A DNA stretch of 64,000 nt from Daphnia pulex (lineage: Eukaryota; Arthropoda; Branchiopoda; Diplostraca; Daphniidae). Location: contig NC_060027.1 of assembly GCF_021134715.1 (NCBI RefSeq), positions 1,240,001 to 1,304,000 on the forward strand. The letters run 5' to 3'. The first letter of the stretch is position 1, and the number at the start of each line of letters is the position of its first letter. Below the pieces are notes generated by a model. That model saw only the letters and a program-made list of their open reading frames with translations, made no database searches and was not told where the DNA came from. Both the position numbers and the translations under genes were made by a program. Positions 20,681 through 33,200 of this stretch are shown here, in pieces.

Positions 20681-22487
20681 TCAATTCCTCACTCGGACAT
20701 ATCTAGTCATCACATTGCTTGCGTCATATGTCAATCCTGAGTTATTCGGACCGGAAGACTCCGGAAGCGGAGGAGAGACCATCGCTGCAGATTGGTATGA
20801 CATGGGCATTTGAAATTCGGCAGAGCTCTGCTGCTGCTGTCTGATTGGGGTGGAATTATCTTGCGAATTACTTTGCTGGAAGTCCGGCACCGACTGCTGC
20901 TGCTGCTGCGAAGGTGGTGGCACTCCATAAATGGGCACTGATGGATTGCCAGAGGCTTGCATTTCTGGGAAACCTTCGACTGGCGAAGGTGCAAAAGATT
21001 GGGAAGTGACACCGACGAATTGTTGAGATTCAGATGGACCAGCGAACGTTTGTTGTTGAGATTCGACGGGAGTAAAAGACGCCGAGGCCGTTCCGTACGA
21101 TTGTTGTTGAGAAGAATAGGACTGAGAGGGTCCCGAAGGGCCTAAAGGTTGCTCAAACGAGGCCTGCTGACCGAAAGATTGCGACGGCAGAAAAGATTGC
21201 TGAGTTTGTTCAACGGAAGCAAATGATTGCTGAGGTACGACTTGAGCAAACGACTGGGGCGACTGAGCTTGGCCGAAAGACTGTTGCTGGGATGCGGAGG
21301 AATAGGTCTGAGCGGGAGGACCCACGGGTTGTTGAGATCCTACAAACGATTGCTGGGGATTCCCACCGAAGGATTGCGAGGATAAATCGGGGCCAGAGAA
21401 TTGTTGAACTGCGAAACCATAGGATTGGGGGGCATACGAAGAGGGACCGGCGAATTGTTGAATCTGTTCACGTTGTGGGATGGTGCCGAAAGCGGAAGGA
21501 TCGTTGCCCTGTTGTAATTGCATCATGGATGAAGACGGCCCGGTGCCGTAGCTTTGCGCTGGATTGTACTGGGCAGGCTGGGCCATTTGAAACGACGGTT
21601 GCATTGGTGAATTGCTGGGGAAAACGGGACCGTTGGCGGGTCCTCCGAAGGATATCGGAGTGAGGAAGGAAGACGGTGGCGGCGGAGAAAGGAATTTGGA
21701 TGGAACCGATCCGAACGACGAGGTGGTTTGCTGGAGGTAGATGGGAGGGCCGACAGGTGGTGGAATTCCTTGCGGAGCAAAGTTCATGGGCTGGGCCGAT
21801 CCGTAGCTATTAAAAGAGGGTGCCGTTTGCCATGCCGGACGTGCTGGAGACTGGAAGGATGGAATCTGACCGACTGGTTGGAATGGAGAAGGAAATCCAT
21901 CCATTGACGGACTTGCGTAGTAGTAGGACGGAGTAGCCAACTGCGCTGGCATAGGACCTTGTCCAACAGGTAACGGCAGAGGCCCAATTCCAGAAGGTAG
22001 TGGCAGAGGTCCTGGTCCAAAAGGGAGCGGTGGAACGGGTAGTGGTCCAAGCCCGGCATCCGGTCTGAAAATCGGAACGGATCCAGTGAATGTGGGTCTG
22101 TTTTGTTGCTTCTTTGGGGCTTTCCCACCAAATAATGGCTGATATTTTTGTAACAAAATGAGTCAAATTTAAAGTTTACTAGATATTAGATTTCATTTAA
22201 TGATTAAAATTTTACCGGTGGTGGCCGATGGGATTGGTGAAGTTGAGGAGGAAGCGGAGCCGATGAACCGTATTGAGCTACAGCTACCGACAGCAGCATC
22301 GAAAATAGTATTACCTTTTGACAAGAAATTGAACGTTAAAATAGTAGCCAATAATTCAAAATAACATTTAATTTTTTCCAACCAAAATTGTTTTAAAAAT
22401 GTAGAATTAACTTTTACGTCGTTTTACTATTAGACAGTACAATATCAAGAGAAAGTGGATTTAGCTTACCGTTGCCTTGAGTGACAT
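20681..22487 (-). CDS. Secreted Pro/Gln/Ser-rich structural-type protein
   Basis: Three exons (22487-22470, 22314-22216, 22138-20681) join in phase to 524 residues. The tiny first exon codes MSLKAT and exon 2 completes a signal peptide (VILFSMLLSVAVAQ). The mature part begins Pro-rich, continues with GPLPLP-type repeats, then a long Gln/Ser/Phe/Gly region with many (Q)QSF(G/A) units, and ends in a less repetitive polar tail. No cysteine-rich or chitin-binding domain is visible. Composition is like extracellular matrix, silk or cuticle-associated low-complexity proteins; that role is inference. A minus-strand TATAAATA at 22550-22543 sits 56 nt before the start codon. Confidence 0.75.
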
Positions 22488-22542
22488 GTTGAAGGATTCG
22501 AATCTGAAAGTGATGTACTTCTCTGAGCATTGGCCAACGCCG

Positions 22543-22550
22543 TATTTATA
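22543..22550 (-). promoter_or_regulatory. TATA box, P/Q/S-rich gene
   Basis: TATAAATA on the minus strand, 56-63 nt upstream of the ATG at 22487; spacing suits a short 5' UTR. Confidence 0.5.
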
Positions 22551-23334
22551 CTCTTTTGGCTGACACTGGCTGCTTGACCTGGGCCTTTCCCTTTCCGAAA
22601 CGACACGGATTGAAACCACCAGGTGAAAATAATATGGTGAAAGGCTATTTGACAATTGAAGAGGAGTCGACCTCATTTCCCTTTTTTTCTTTTTATGTTG
22701 CCGTCGTGTCTTCCGGAGCTTTTGTCTCTTTCGTCTAATATAATTTGAGACAATAAACAAAGTAATAATCAAGAAAAGAAACGCTCGTGTGTTTCATCAG
22801 AGTGCGTGAATCAAAAATCTCCGTGAATTCAAATCTCGATTTAACTTTGAAATGAATTATTTCTTAGCTATTGCCGATATTGCGAACAATTTTGTTTTCT
22901 AGGAAATGTAGGTTAGTATGCCATGAAGAAAAGGGTAGGTCAGGTATGTGACAGGTCATGTCTACGTATTTAGGTATACACATTCCGTCCAGCAGCTCAG
23001 GTTAACATTTGGGATGGAAGGAAAGGTCGGAACCGTTATTCGGCATTATTCCACCTCCGTAAATTTCTTTCTGAAAAAAGTGAAACAGAAAAAAGTCCCG
23101 TAGTGAACTGAGGCTAGATTTTCATATCGTCGAACAAATATTAAAATTTGTATTCCGCGTAAATATGTTTTTTTTTTTAAATGTAAATAACTGTTTTAGG
23201 GTAGAGTACTCAGTCATTATCAGTCCTTAACAATCTATAGCTAAATGTTCCTTATCGTATTTTCTTTTCCCTCAACCTACGAATTTTTATTTACACACAG
23301 CATTTTGTTAAATCAAAAAGTTAATCAACAATTT
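22551..23334. other. Intergenic, no gene seen
   Basis: About 780 nt between two minus-strand genes. Only short random frames. Confidence 0.4.
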
Positions 23335-25220
23335 TCATTTTTTAGCGTATTCCTGGAATGACGACGATCCGGGCAGGTCGACGGCGACATTGTACCAAAC
23401 TTTTTTGGAGCGGAGGTAACTGTAGCTGTTGTCAAATTCTAAGACATCTGCACCCCAACAGACAAATTTGATTGACACTTTAAAAAATTTCAAACACAAA
23501 ACTGATTTTTTTTAAAACTTACAGAGTACAGGGCGGACACAAAAAAGTTCGCCCTCTTCCATCATCAAATGACTTTGGATTCTCTCGCTCGACATCAGAT
23601 CGACTTTCTCTCCAATTCGCTCCACGTAATAAGCGCTGAATCCAATATCGCCGTCCTCCGTCATGAACTCCCACCTGTTTTCAATCGGTTGAAATGCTAA
23701 GGTAAAAAATCAAAACGTTTGAATGTTTTCATCACTAAAATACCTGAGCACCGAATTCGATTGGATGATTTTATATTCCAGCTTCTTCTTGCTGCCACTG
23801 GCTACAGAGATGGAGGTCATGTTCTTCTTAGGCGTCGGCTTGACTATGTCCAGGTAATAAGACTGCGGCACTTCTCCTCCTTTGCTGATCTGTCAACATT
23901 TAAATTTGTTTGTTTATCAATTTAGAGCGCGGGAAGGAAATTCTCTTTTTACGCACTTTGCTGGAACATTTGGGATCGCCATTCTCGTCGACCATTGTGC
24001 CGCCGTAGTATACAGGTAACTGGTCGGCGTCGATTTCTTTCAGTAAAGCAGCGCTCCACTCGTTCTTGTCGAAGCCATAGACGCTAATCTTGTCGAGCGT
24101 CACCTGATGAAGGAATGGTTTCACCATGGAGAATACCAAGGTGAACGGCTTGGGAGCTAATAATAGACAAAGCTATCAAAAACGGGTTGTCCAAAAACAA
24201 TAGGGTTTCAAGCGCATATACCGTTGATGATGATGACTTTAGAAAGATCTTCGGGGTAGTTGGCCTCCAAGATTTTAACAGTTTCGATTCCAATGTCCCT
24301 GACTTTAAATTTTAAATTTTTTGATTAGTTTTTTTCCCCCATGACTAAGCTAGAAAAATAACTCACATGGCTTGTAACCCATCTGCCTCATGGATAGCCC
24401 CTCCATGTCGATAATGAATGTTGAAGTAGAAACGGGTTTCTTGGCTCGTTCTGAGCACTTTTTAAATTCCACTATTCCCTTTTCTACTAAATAGCAGACG
24501 TAGCGCAAATAATCGCGCTTGCTCACTGACTGTAGTATTCCTCTCCAGTCGATGTGGCCGAATGCTATGGTCCACACTGGTAGATTGGCAAAAAAACAAA
24601 AAAGACATTTTTGTTAATAAGTTAATTGCGCTTTAATTCAATCGAGTATTAGTACCTGGCCGAAATTGTTTATCCCAACCCACTATTCCCAAGGGATAAT
24701 ATTTGACGAGGGCGATTGGTGGCCTAGAAATTAATAAGATAAGATAGATAAGAGTCAGTGACATGTCAAAGGTGTTGAAAGAATGTTTTACTCACTCCCA
24801 GTTATCGAGTATTTCGTCGATGCGGTTCGCACGACGCCATTCAACGGACTTGAATACGAAATCAGGAAATTAATTCAAAGAATTTGATGAAAAAGGAAAT
24901 AGTGTATAGCTTACGTGTCGCAGCATTTTCTCGGCTAAGTTCAAATCGAAATTTCGCGCTGTTCAAATAGTCAAGCGTTATTGATTGCAATTGTTTTTTT
25001 CCGAAAATGTAGTAAGAACAAATTAACATACCTACAAGCCATTTGAGGATGTAATTATCGCTTGGGTCGGGCAGTTTACAATCTTTTACGTTGTTTTTAA
25101 ACTAATGGAGGTGAAATGATTCATTTCCGGATATTAGGATATTTAGAGTAATCAAAGAGGGTAAAGTGTTACCTGATCGAAAGTTGCGCGCTGGGTTTCG
25201 TTTAGTTCGGAAACGAACAT
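23335..25220 (-). CDS. SEC14-like protein (CRAL-TRIO plus GOLD domain)
   Basis: Eleven exons (25220-25173, 25101-25032, 24958-24915, 24848-24796, 24723-24656, 24576-24367, 24302-24222, 24156-23957, 23889-23744, 23674-23523, 23447-23335) join in phase to 394 residues, the normal length for the SEC14L2/tocopherol-associated group. Residues about 1-70 form the CRAL-TRIO N-terminal helices (ILKWLVARNFDL, EKMLRHSVEWR). The lipid-binding domain follows: FIIDMEGLSMRQM, ILEANYPEDLSKVIIINAP, VKPFL and YGGTMVDENGDPKC. The rest is a GOLD-type beta-sandwich with SVLRWEFMTEDGDIGFS and VLEFDNSYSYLRSKKVWYNV. The family moves hydrophobic ligands such as phosphoinositides, squalene or tocopherol in the cytosol. 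No signal peptide. The exon 8 donor is GTGCGT, weaker than the others. TATAAATA is on the minus strand at 25287-25280. Confidence 0.92.
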
Positions 25221-25279
25221 CTTTGGCAAAGTGTTACTAGCTTTTTTCCAAATGTTTCTAATTACGACTGAACCCAACC

Positions 25280-25287
25280 TATTTATA
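25280..25287 (-). promoter_or_regulatory. TATA box, SEC14-like gene
   Basis: TATAAATA on the minus strand, 60-67 nt upstream of the start codon at 25220. Confidence 0.5.
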
Positions 25288-26756
25288 GACAGTATTATGC
25301 AGGTTATCGTGAAGGCGGGGCTTGAGTGGCCCTGGCTAGTGTGACCTGTAAGTTATCTGGTTTATTTTGGTCGCGCTCATAGTTCACAAATGGCATAATC
25401 TCAATCTACTGTATATGTAGAGCAGAGATCAAAATCTTTGCGCTTTTGATTGACGGGTAACAAACAAAGATTAAAAGTAGCTCTAAAATGATATCGGGGT
25501 TGATTTTTTAAATAGCTTCTGTTTCTGTATATGACCAAAATGGGCCTGCCGCCACACCGACACCTCCTCGTTACCTCTTTATTAGTTAATACTTTTACAG
25601 ATTGCTGAAGGGTATCGGTAAAAAAATATGGAATGTAAAAAATCTAGCAATAAGTTATTTATCGAAACTGAATTCAAAGTATAGAATATATCTATTTAAA
25701 TGTCAGAAGTCGCCATACAAAGGACTGAAAATCAAATGAATTTGTGCAATGTGTTACCATTAGACAATTGGCAATTGCCCAACATTTACTTGATAAAAGA
25801 TATATCAGATAATTACAGAATAAAAAAAAAAAAAAACCGAGGACATGCATCCTCATTTCCATATTTATCGGTCAGCCAACTGTCGTAGCTAATAATAATA
25901 GAAGCAGGCTTAAAGTCAATAAGATACGTAGTCTAGTCTGTGTATTAAGCAACATTAGATAGCGTTAATGCTTTCACACTATACTGATAGGTTTGAAGTA
26001 TGCCATGATCACGCTCATTTACAAACATAGTATGTTCAAAAGTACACAATTAGATAATCAAAAAGGCAAAAATAACATCCCGACCGAAGGTTACATGTTG
26101 TAACTATTTACGGACACTGAAAAGGTTACTTCATCACTACTTCGCTCACGTGGCTCACGTTGCTCACGTATGAACCCATTTCAGCCGGATTTACCTATAT
26201 TTAGATTTTATCTATCAAATATTGGTGCTGATTCGTTTTGTTTTGCTCTGTTACTTAAGTGAAGTGGGTAGCTGATAGCAGTAAACCAAAATATAGATAT
26301 TTTCAACCTTGTAGCTATACTTATGCTTAAATCCGGTCCCATAGTCCCAGTCAGATCTACCTGATTTTAAAAAGGAATTAAGTAATTTCTTATTGTGATC
26401 ATTTACAGGTGAACTTTATATTAATCAAAATCACGTTATGATTTATCATTACAATTTATCCTTATTGTGTTTATTTGTGACAAGTTATACCCATTTTTAA
26501 TAACGTCGAAGATTTATGGTCGACGATGTTGACTGGTTGTAATAACCCCTTAATTTACGAATTTCATCAATAGTAAATATCGTGTGTGTGTGTAAAGAGA
26601 TTATGTAAATCTGATGGTTAGGATCCCGAAATATCCACAGTCGGCTGATACTGGGCCCCTCCCATTCCACCTTTGTTTAGTTGCTATGAACGCTAGATGA
26701 TTAGTGAACGGTTGATTTTTTTTATTTTTACCTGTTCGCGTGATATCGGGCGCAAG
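25288..26756. other. Shared upstream region of two divergent genes, no gene seen
   Basis: About 1.5 kb between the SEC14-like and scavenger-receptor starts. It has a short GCTCACGT-type tandem repeat near 26146-26170 and a (GT)n run near 26581. No open frame of note. Confidence 0.45.
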
Positions 26757-26764
26757 TATAAATA
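26757..26764 (+). promoter_or_regulatory. TATA box, scavenger receptor gene
   Basis: TATAAATA, 123 nt before the ATG at 26887; an initiator would fall near 26790, leaving a 5' UTR of about 95 nt without an apparent intron. Confidence 0.5.
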
Positions 26765-26886
26765 GGGATATCCCCAGCGGACAGCTTCCCACTTCATTTT
26801 CAAGCAGACCCCCATCATAGAGACATTGCTGCATTTCTCTGATTGTCGCTCATTTTTCACTTAACGTTACAGTTTCAATCAGCAAC

Positions 26887-28958
26887 ATGGGTTGTTGTGG
26901 GCCAGTCTTTTGGGGCATCACCGGATTAGCGGGCGCTATCATAGCGGCTACGCTAGCCATCGGTCTACCTTTTCTCGTCAACTACTTGGTCGATGAGGTA
27001 TGGACTAATTCATTTACGTTTGTTCTTTTTTATCATTCGACTGGTCTAATATTTGATTATTCATTTTGGCGCGGAATCTCAGCAATTTAAATTGTATCCT
27101 GGCACGCAAATGTACGAATTTTGGGAGGTGTCGCCCGTGCCGATGTACATTTACATGTATTTATACAATGTCACCAATGCAGAAGACGTCATTAACTTCA
27201 AAGCTAAACCGATCCTTCAACAAGTTGGACCTTACACTTACACGTACGCATACTATGCCAGATTGTATTGCCCAATCTATTGCCTAATCACAATTATTTT
27301 TAAAATCAACTCGTTTCAGGGAGGTGCACGAACGCGTCAACATAGAGATGCACGATCACAATTACACGCTGAAATTCCAGCAGAAGCGATGGTGGCAGTT
27401 TGTGGAGGAGCGGAGCAACGGTTCTCTGGAAGACCAAATCACCACTGTGAACGTTCCTCTTTTGGTAAGATTGGCAATTGGACATTTATTTTTACTACAT
27501 TGAGTCGGAGGGTTTATAATCTAACTTTCTCCATGCAGAGCGCCGCGTACAGCAATCGATTCTCTCGAAAATTAATCAAGGACAACTTGAATTCCTTTAT
27601 CGATGAATCCAACAGTACCGTGTTCATCACAAAAACGGCCGACGAGTTCATTTTCAAGGGCTACTCGGATCCCTTTCTGGACGCACAAGCGCAGTTGCCG
27701 CCAGGATTGCTTGACATCCCATCGTACGACAAGTTCGGCTGGTTCTATGGAGTAAGTCAATCACATACTGTCCCAATATGACATTGTTTAATAATGGCTA
27801 ATATTGTAGCGTAACGGGTCGGAGTCATTTGATGGCGTCTTCAATATATTCACCGGTGTCGATGACATCAGCAAACTCGACGTAATGGACATGTGGAACT
27901 TCACCCGACAGACCAAGTACACACAGCAAAATTGTGGATTGAAATTGAATGACTCAAATTCAAATGTTTACTAAGGTATTACGAATCCTATTGCGGAATG
28001 GTTAACGGCTCGTTTGGCGAAGGATGGCCGCCCAGAAGAGAACGCACCAGCATCTCGATGTACTCCTCTGATCTTTGCCGGTTGGTAACAAATTATTTTG
28101 AGCAGTTCACTGGTTAAGTTAATTAGACACTAATCAACTTGTTTCGCTATCAGGTCGATTACCATGGACTACACGGAAGATGTTGAAAAAAATGGCGTGA
28201 CGTTTTATCGCTTTGCCGGAACGAGGAAAATGTTTGCCAGCGTCGAAGAAGATCCGGACAACTGGTGTTTTTGTTCGGGCGGCACCTGCAATCCTTCGGG
28301 TGTCACCAACTCGACGACTTGTCGCTACGGATCGCCGGCATTCGTCTCTTTCCCTCACTATTACGAGGCCGACACCTTCTTCCAAAATCAGGTGGAAGGA
28401 TTGAATCCGCAAAAGGATCTACATCAATTTCACGTCGATCTTGAACCGGTAATAGTTCATTTTTACATCTAAACCTATTCGATCCTTATCGCTAATGTTT
28501 GACCCTGATTTTGTAGCGCACTGCTACTCCGTTAAAGGTGGCGGCTCGTTTTCAAATCAACATTCTGATGCAATCTATACCTGGCATTGAGTGAGTGTAG
28601 CCATTTGTTATACTATTGCAACGGGCAATTTGATAATAATTCGCATTTTTTGTTCTGTATTTGTAGTGTCGTCGAAGATGTCCGGGAGGTGTACATGCCA
28701 GTGATCTGGTTCGGTGTGGAGGCTGATTTAAGCGACAAACTTTTGGGATTGATCCATTTCATGCTAATAGGACCCTACATTGGATGCTTCTTCTTTTTCC
28801 TGATGTTCGTTACCTGCATAATTGTGGTCGCAAAAAGTGCAGTCAAGTATTCCAAGATGAGAAAGGAAGTTCCGCCAGTACATCCGGAGGAAGAAGGTGA
28901 TCGATCGAAAGAAGAAGACCTTGAAAAATCCGAACCCATTCAAAAAACAAATACGTAA
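26887..28958 (+). CDS. Class B scavenger receptor (CD36/SCARB/LIMP2 family)
   Basis: Nine exons (26887-26997, 27083-27243, 27320-27464, 27539-27751, 27810-27916, 27976-28080, 28154-28448, 28517-28590, 28667-28958) join in phase to 500 residues, the full family length. The N-terminus MGCC precedes transmembrane helix 1 (about residues 8-30). The ectodomain shows the family marks: YPGTQMYEFWEVSP, NVTNAEDV, KPILQQVGPYTY, IPSYDKFGWFYG, FNIFTGVDD, then the cysteine set (YCGM, DLC, WCFC, GGTC, TTCRYG) and the HYYEAD region. Helix 2 (HFMLIGPYIGCFFFFLMFV) near residue 445 leads to a short cytosolic tail with basic and acidic runs. Family members bind lipids, lipoproteins or microbial ligands at the cell surface or lysosome. 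N-glycosylation sequons are frequent. The fifth intron acceptor is CTAAG. Nothing seems broken. Confidence 0.95.
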
Positions 28959-29527
28959 CATTTTATTTAATTCCACTTTGACGTGTGTTCAATGCAATAG
29001 CTTTTGGAATTTTTTTTAAATAAACAGTTTCTTTTTTTGTAATGAACTCTTTCTTTTGCGTCTGTATCTGAGGACACCACAGTTTCACGATTAGTGTTCC
29101 AAAAAAACGGTGGAAGTCGATTATAAAATATAAACAGGAAATTTCTTTTCATATTTAAATACTGTGAGTGAGAGTGAAACAACGGGAAGAATGGGAAAAT
29201 GCAGACAAGAAATCCAGCATTAGAGTAGAGTAATTGAATCAGGAGTAAAAGGAAAGAGAGTAAACTAGTAAAGTAAAGAGTAAAGACTAAAGATTGCCAT
29301 ATTTAAATTTAACGCAGCGTAGCCGTCTTCTTCCCGCTAGATGTCCCCATTGCTGGGGACCATCCCATGAAGTAAAGACCAATACCACCAGGTGGAAACT
29401 GGAAATTCGTCTGCTCACTCACAGTCACAAGTCAACAACATTTCAACACCTCACCCATCACTTAGCAGTTAGCAGTTACTTTCAGTTCAAATAAGATTAC
29501 TTTGCACTCTAAACCTATTTATAGCAT
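28959..29527. other. Spacer, no gene seen
   Basis: Receptor 3' UTR followed by purine-rich repeats (gtaaagagtaaag-type words at 29225-29290) up to the importin-alpha-like gene 2 leader. Confidence 0.4.
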
Positions 29528-29752
29528 TTCCGACACGGCAACAACTACAGCGCACTTTTTGTCACCAATATCACCAATAACCGCCTTCTTCATCTTATTG
29601 AATAAGTAAGTCCAAGAAACTTTGCACGTGGCGCTGAAATTTCTTCTCCATGTTGCCTCATTCTTCAAGTCCCATTTCTCAATATTCTCTTGTCAGTGTG
29701 CTAGATTTGCAATTCTCTTTTATTGACAGCTGTATGTTTTTTTTAGAATACT

Positions 29753-31505
29753 ATGGAGATGTGTAAAAATTATCTTACGGCTGCAGCCAACTTGAAAATT
29801 GAGGGCATAGTTAATGGTATGTGGGTGGCAGTTTTTGTTTCTATTTATTTAGCCTATATTTTGAATGACTTTATCATGTTTACAGATATCAACAGCGGTG
29901 ATGAAAACGAAATAATTACTGCACTCCGTGCACTTAAGATTTTCACCAAGAAATGTTATTGGGGCAAAAGAGGCATCCATATCAATGCAGATTATTCAAA
30001 TGTTATTCCCAAGCTGGTTCAATTCCTCAGTAGTGTCGACAAGTATGTTGTGTCTTTAACTTGTTTTCCAAACATTTCCTTGTGACATTTTTATGTTTTA
30101 GACCTGATCTTCAGATGGATTCAGCCGAGGTTCTCACCAACATTGCGTCAGGCACATCTGATCAGGCCAAAGCAGTTGTCAGTGCTGGGGCTGTGGCTGG
30201 GATCATTTCTATGGCGTGTTCACTTGATCCACGTGTGGCTGAGAGTGCTGGTTGTGATCTCGCATGGCTTGCCTCAAAAAGACAAGAGCTATGTGAGGAA
30301 ATCATCAAGCCGTTGCTAATGTTGATTAAACCCGACTCTCCAGTATGTTCATTTTTAGATTCACCTTTGTTAATTTTTAAATAATTGTTTTCATTATTAG
30401 GTTACATTATTGCAAAGAGTCATATACGCTTTGATCACCTTTTGTCAATTTATCAATATAAATCCACCCACTTTCATTCTTCCCGCCCTGGCCCACAGTC
30501 CACCCACTTTCATTCTTCCCGCCCTGGCCCACCTTCTCCACCACAACGACGAGACGATCATCACCGATGCTTGCCATGCTTTTATTTATTTTCAAGGCTC
30601 CGACGAAGTAATTCAAGAAGTTGTCAACGCCGGAGTCGTCCCTCGGCTCGTCGCTCTATTGCAAGACAGAGAAGTTGCCATCGTCCCCTGTCCGAATCAT
30701 TGCGCGATCTTCTCCATTTTGAGAACTATCGGCAATATTACTTCAGGCACATTTGATCAAGCCAAAGCTGTTGTAAGTGCTGGGGCTGTTACTCCCTTAA
30801 TTTCTTTTTTGGGTTCACATCGAGATGTGGCCGAGGAAGCTCTATTTGCTCTCAGTAATATTGCCGGTTTTGGACCAGAGCTTAGAAATTGTGTTTTCGA
30901 GCAAGGCATCAATAGGCCTTTGCTCTCATTGATTAAACCCGACAGTCCAGACGTAAGTTAATTTTCATAATAACCCTTGTACTTCTGAACATTTAGTAAT
31001 TGATTTCATTGTTAGATAAAATTATTGCGCATGGTCACTTGGACTTTGTGCAGCTTATGTCATAGTCATGAGGAGAGTCCACTTACTGTCCCTGTCATTC
31101 AACAGCTTCTTACCGGCCTGGCCCATCTTAGCCACCACAACAACGACGATGAAATTCTCACCGCCGCTTGCAAGGCTCTTTCGAACCTCGAGATGAACAT
31201 CGTTGAGAACAAGAAGGCAGCCGCAATCGAATCTGACATTACTGCCCTCAATGCCTTAAGTTCCAAAACGCTGGCTATACTGGAGCGGTACTTATTCCCC
31301 ACAGAAGTAAATTTTTTTTTTCGTTCTGTTTCGATGATTGCAAAAACTGCTCATATTCAAAGTGTTTGTGTTGACAACTTAACCATAACTGAGATTTTTT
31401 TAAATCTAGTTTTTAATTTGAAATGTTTTTGTGCATTTTTCATTTTTTTTTAAATTTTGACAGTTGTCCAATGGAGAGTCCAAGTTGGCGCCATCAACAT
31501 CGTAG
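29753..31505 (+). CDS. Importin-alpha-like ARM protein 2 (short, no IBB)
   Basis: Six coding exons (29753-29816, 29886-30042, 30102-30342, 30401-30952, 31016-31306, 31464-31505) give 448 residues in phase. A non-coding exon around 29530-29605, ending before GTAAGT, is conserved with copy 3. There is no importin-beta-binding segment: the protein starts MEMCKNYLTAAANLKIEGIV, directly at the first ARM helix. The middle carries ARM repeats ([43 protein letters not shown]). The C-terminal half of the array is missing: after ACKALSNLE the chain jumps to the closing SKTLAILERYLFPTE. Most Trp of the NLS groove are replaced, although WTLCS remains. An exact 36-bp tandem duplication in exon 4 adds 12 residues. 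It ends KLAPSTS. Nuclear import activity is doubtful; use as a scaffold or decay are both possible. Confidence 0.8.
30464..30535 (+). repeat. 36-bp tandem duplication in importin-alpha-like gene 2
   Basis: Two copies of a 36-nt unit starting CCACCCACTTTCATTCTTCC; 33 nt are identical and the last three differ (agt/ctt). In frame, it duplicates PPTFILPALAH. The near identity implies it is recent. Confidence 0.9.
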
Positions 31506-31671
31506 ATAGAGTGGCAATTACGAATTCAGAAACCAGCCATCTCAAGCCCCCTGAAGGTTTCTCATTCAAAATATTTAATTTAGAACTAAAATTCTATTTC
31601 TATTCTAAAATCAATTTATTTTTTTAATTTAAACCTCAAATTAGTTTTTATGCATGAGAATTTGTATGTAT

Positions 31672-31895
31672 TGTTCACTTCCTTCAACGCTATCTTCATC
31701 ATAAGTTTTGGCCTTTTAAAGTTTCATTTCCCACATTGCATTTAAATCGCAAGTTGCCATTTGCTTTCATTCATGTCCATGCACGATCTTCTTTCCTCTT
31801 TCTCAATGCGCGATAAACGAGCAATACAAAACAACTCGATCAACTGTAGGACATTTGATTCGTTTGATGTTGTCGCAAGTTTTTTTCGATGGGGC
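31672..31895. repeat. 3' flank shared by importin-alpha-like paralogs (copy 2)
   Basis: Closely matches 38550-38795 and, more weakly, 14934-15165. At its right end the sequence passes into a CUB-LDLa gene copy. Confidence 0.75.
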
Positions 31896-31904
31896 CGTTT
31901 TGAG

Positions 31905-33200
31905 GTCACAGAACGAACATTAATTTGGATTGCCCCCTCACTTTCCAAACGGAAACAGTCCTCCAACGTTTCATGCGTTCCAACGTTCCGCTTCGATCAA
32001 CTTCAATTCGACTGCAACGATCATCTCTTCATCTACGACGGAGCTCACGCCACCGGCGTTTACAAGGTACTACTATCCATCATTGATTGTTTAGAGAGTA
32101 CATTAATTACTTTTTCCCTGACTGATAGGCCGACCTGTCGTGTCGTCACACGCGTCAAAGCGTCGGCACAATAACCACACGAACCAATTTTGTCACGCTC
32201 AAATACTTCACAGATGCTTGGGGCACTGAGACCAGCGGATTTCATCTTGTCACCGCAATCAAAGATAAGTAAATCCGGCGTTTTTAACATTTCAATTCAA
32301 TTTTTTTTAAACAATTTAACAATTTCGTAGCCGAATATGTTTGCCGGGATTACCGATGCGCTCAAAAGGATTTCTGCATTTCCACCGATTTGCTCTGCGT
32401 TGGGGTAGGATGGCGTCAATCACTTCGGCGATAACACGGACGAAACGTCACTCTGCGCAGACAGCGATCAACATTTCAAGATCCTCGGACTGAATTTGCC
32501 GGTCTTTAGAGCAGTGGCCGGAAGTATCGGTGTTGTCATTCTCTGCGCAGTGACGGCCATTATCGTCGTCTGCTGCTGTCGGAGGAAGAAACCGCCTACA
32601 ACTTTTGGTAAATTATAAAATTGTTTCTAATTGCAAAACCGAATAATAGATATTATTGAACACGACAACAGCTGGAGCAGCAGCAGCAAGTAGTGGCAAT
32701 AACGGTCGACTAGTCGACGATGGCAACCAGCAGCAAAAACCCATTGCCAATTTGTTGTCCAACGATTCTGCTGTCAAAATGCCACTGCCCACCACCACCA
32801 CTACACCCGGTGGGTACATGACACTTCCGTTGAATAAATCATCAGCAGTCACGATGTCGGGAAACCGGCATCCCCCTGCAATCGATCAGGGCCATTTTCT
32901 TCGACGAGTCACAACAATGGGAATGCAGCTGCTGGCACATCTCAGCAGCAGCAATTCTCCTACCATCACTCGCAACAGTTCAGCACATTGCAGAGGCACC
33001 ACCATCAACAACACGACAACAGTTCATCTGCTCAACAGCAGCAGTTTCAACTTTTGGTGCCTGGCAATATGAAAATGGCCGTCTCGGACAGGTAACTAGC
33101 CTTCTTTTAAATTCATTATTCAAGACCATTTTTATGCAATTTGTCTTTGTCAAATTTTAGTGACGGAGCATCAAACAATAAAGACGAATGGTTCGTCTAA
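31905..33200 (+). pseudogene. CUB-LDLa transmembrane protein gene, broken copy A
   Basis: Recognisable exons: CUB domain (to 32066; FDCNDHLFIYDGAHATGVYK), CUB end (32129-32268; VGTITTRTNFVTLKY, ETSGFHLV), LDL-receptor class A plus membrane helix (32331-32607; YRCAQKDFCISTDLLC, then AVAGSIGVVILCAVTAIIVV and a CCCRRKK stop-transfer), a poly-Gln/His cytosolic tail (from 32672), and a last exon (33161-33200) ending NKDEWFV. Breaks: compared with copy B two bases are lost at the exon 2 donor, a 10-bp near-repeat shifts the frame inside the LDLa module after LLC, and the frame shifts again near 32890 in the tail. The domain order recalls NETO-type proteins, which assist receptors at synapses; the parent gene is presumably elsewhere. 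Sequencing error in so many places is unlikely but not excluded. Confidence 0.7.

Noticed and set aside
20731-22166. Several long frames on both strands over the P/Q/S-rich gene
   Set aside because: They are shadows of the repetitive coding sequence; only the frame giving a signal peptide with in-phase exons is kept.
26146-26170. Short GCTCACGT-type tandem words, considered as a CRISPR-like or regulatory array
   Set aside because: Only three short units without spacers in an animal genome; a simple repeat.
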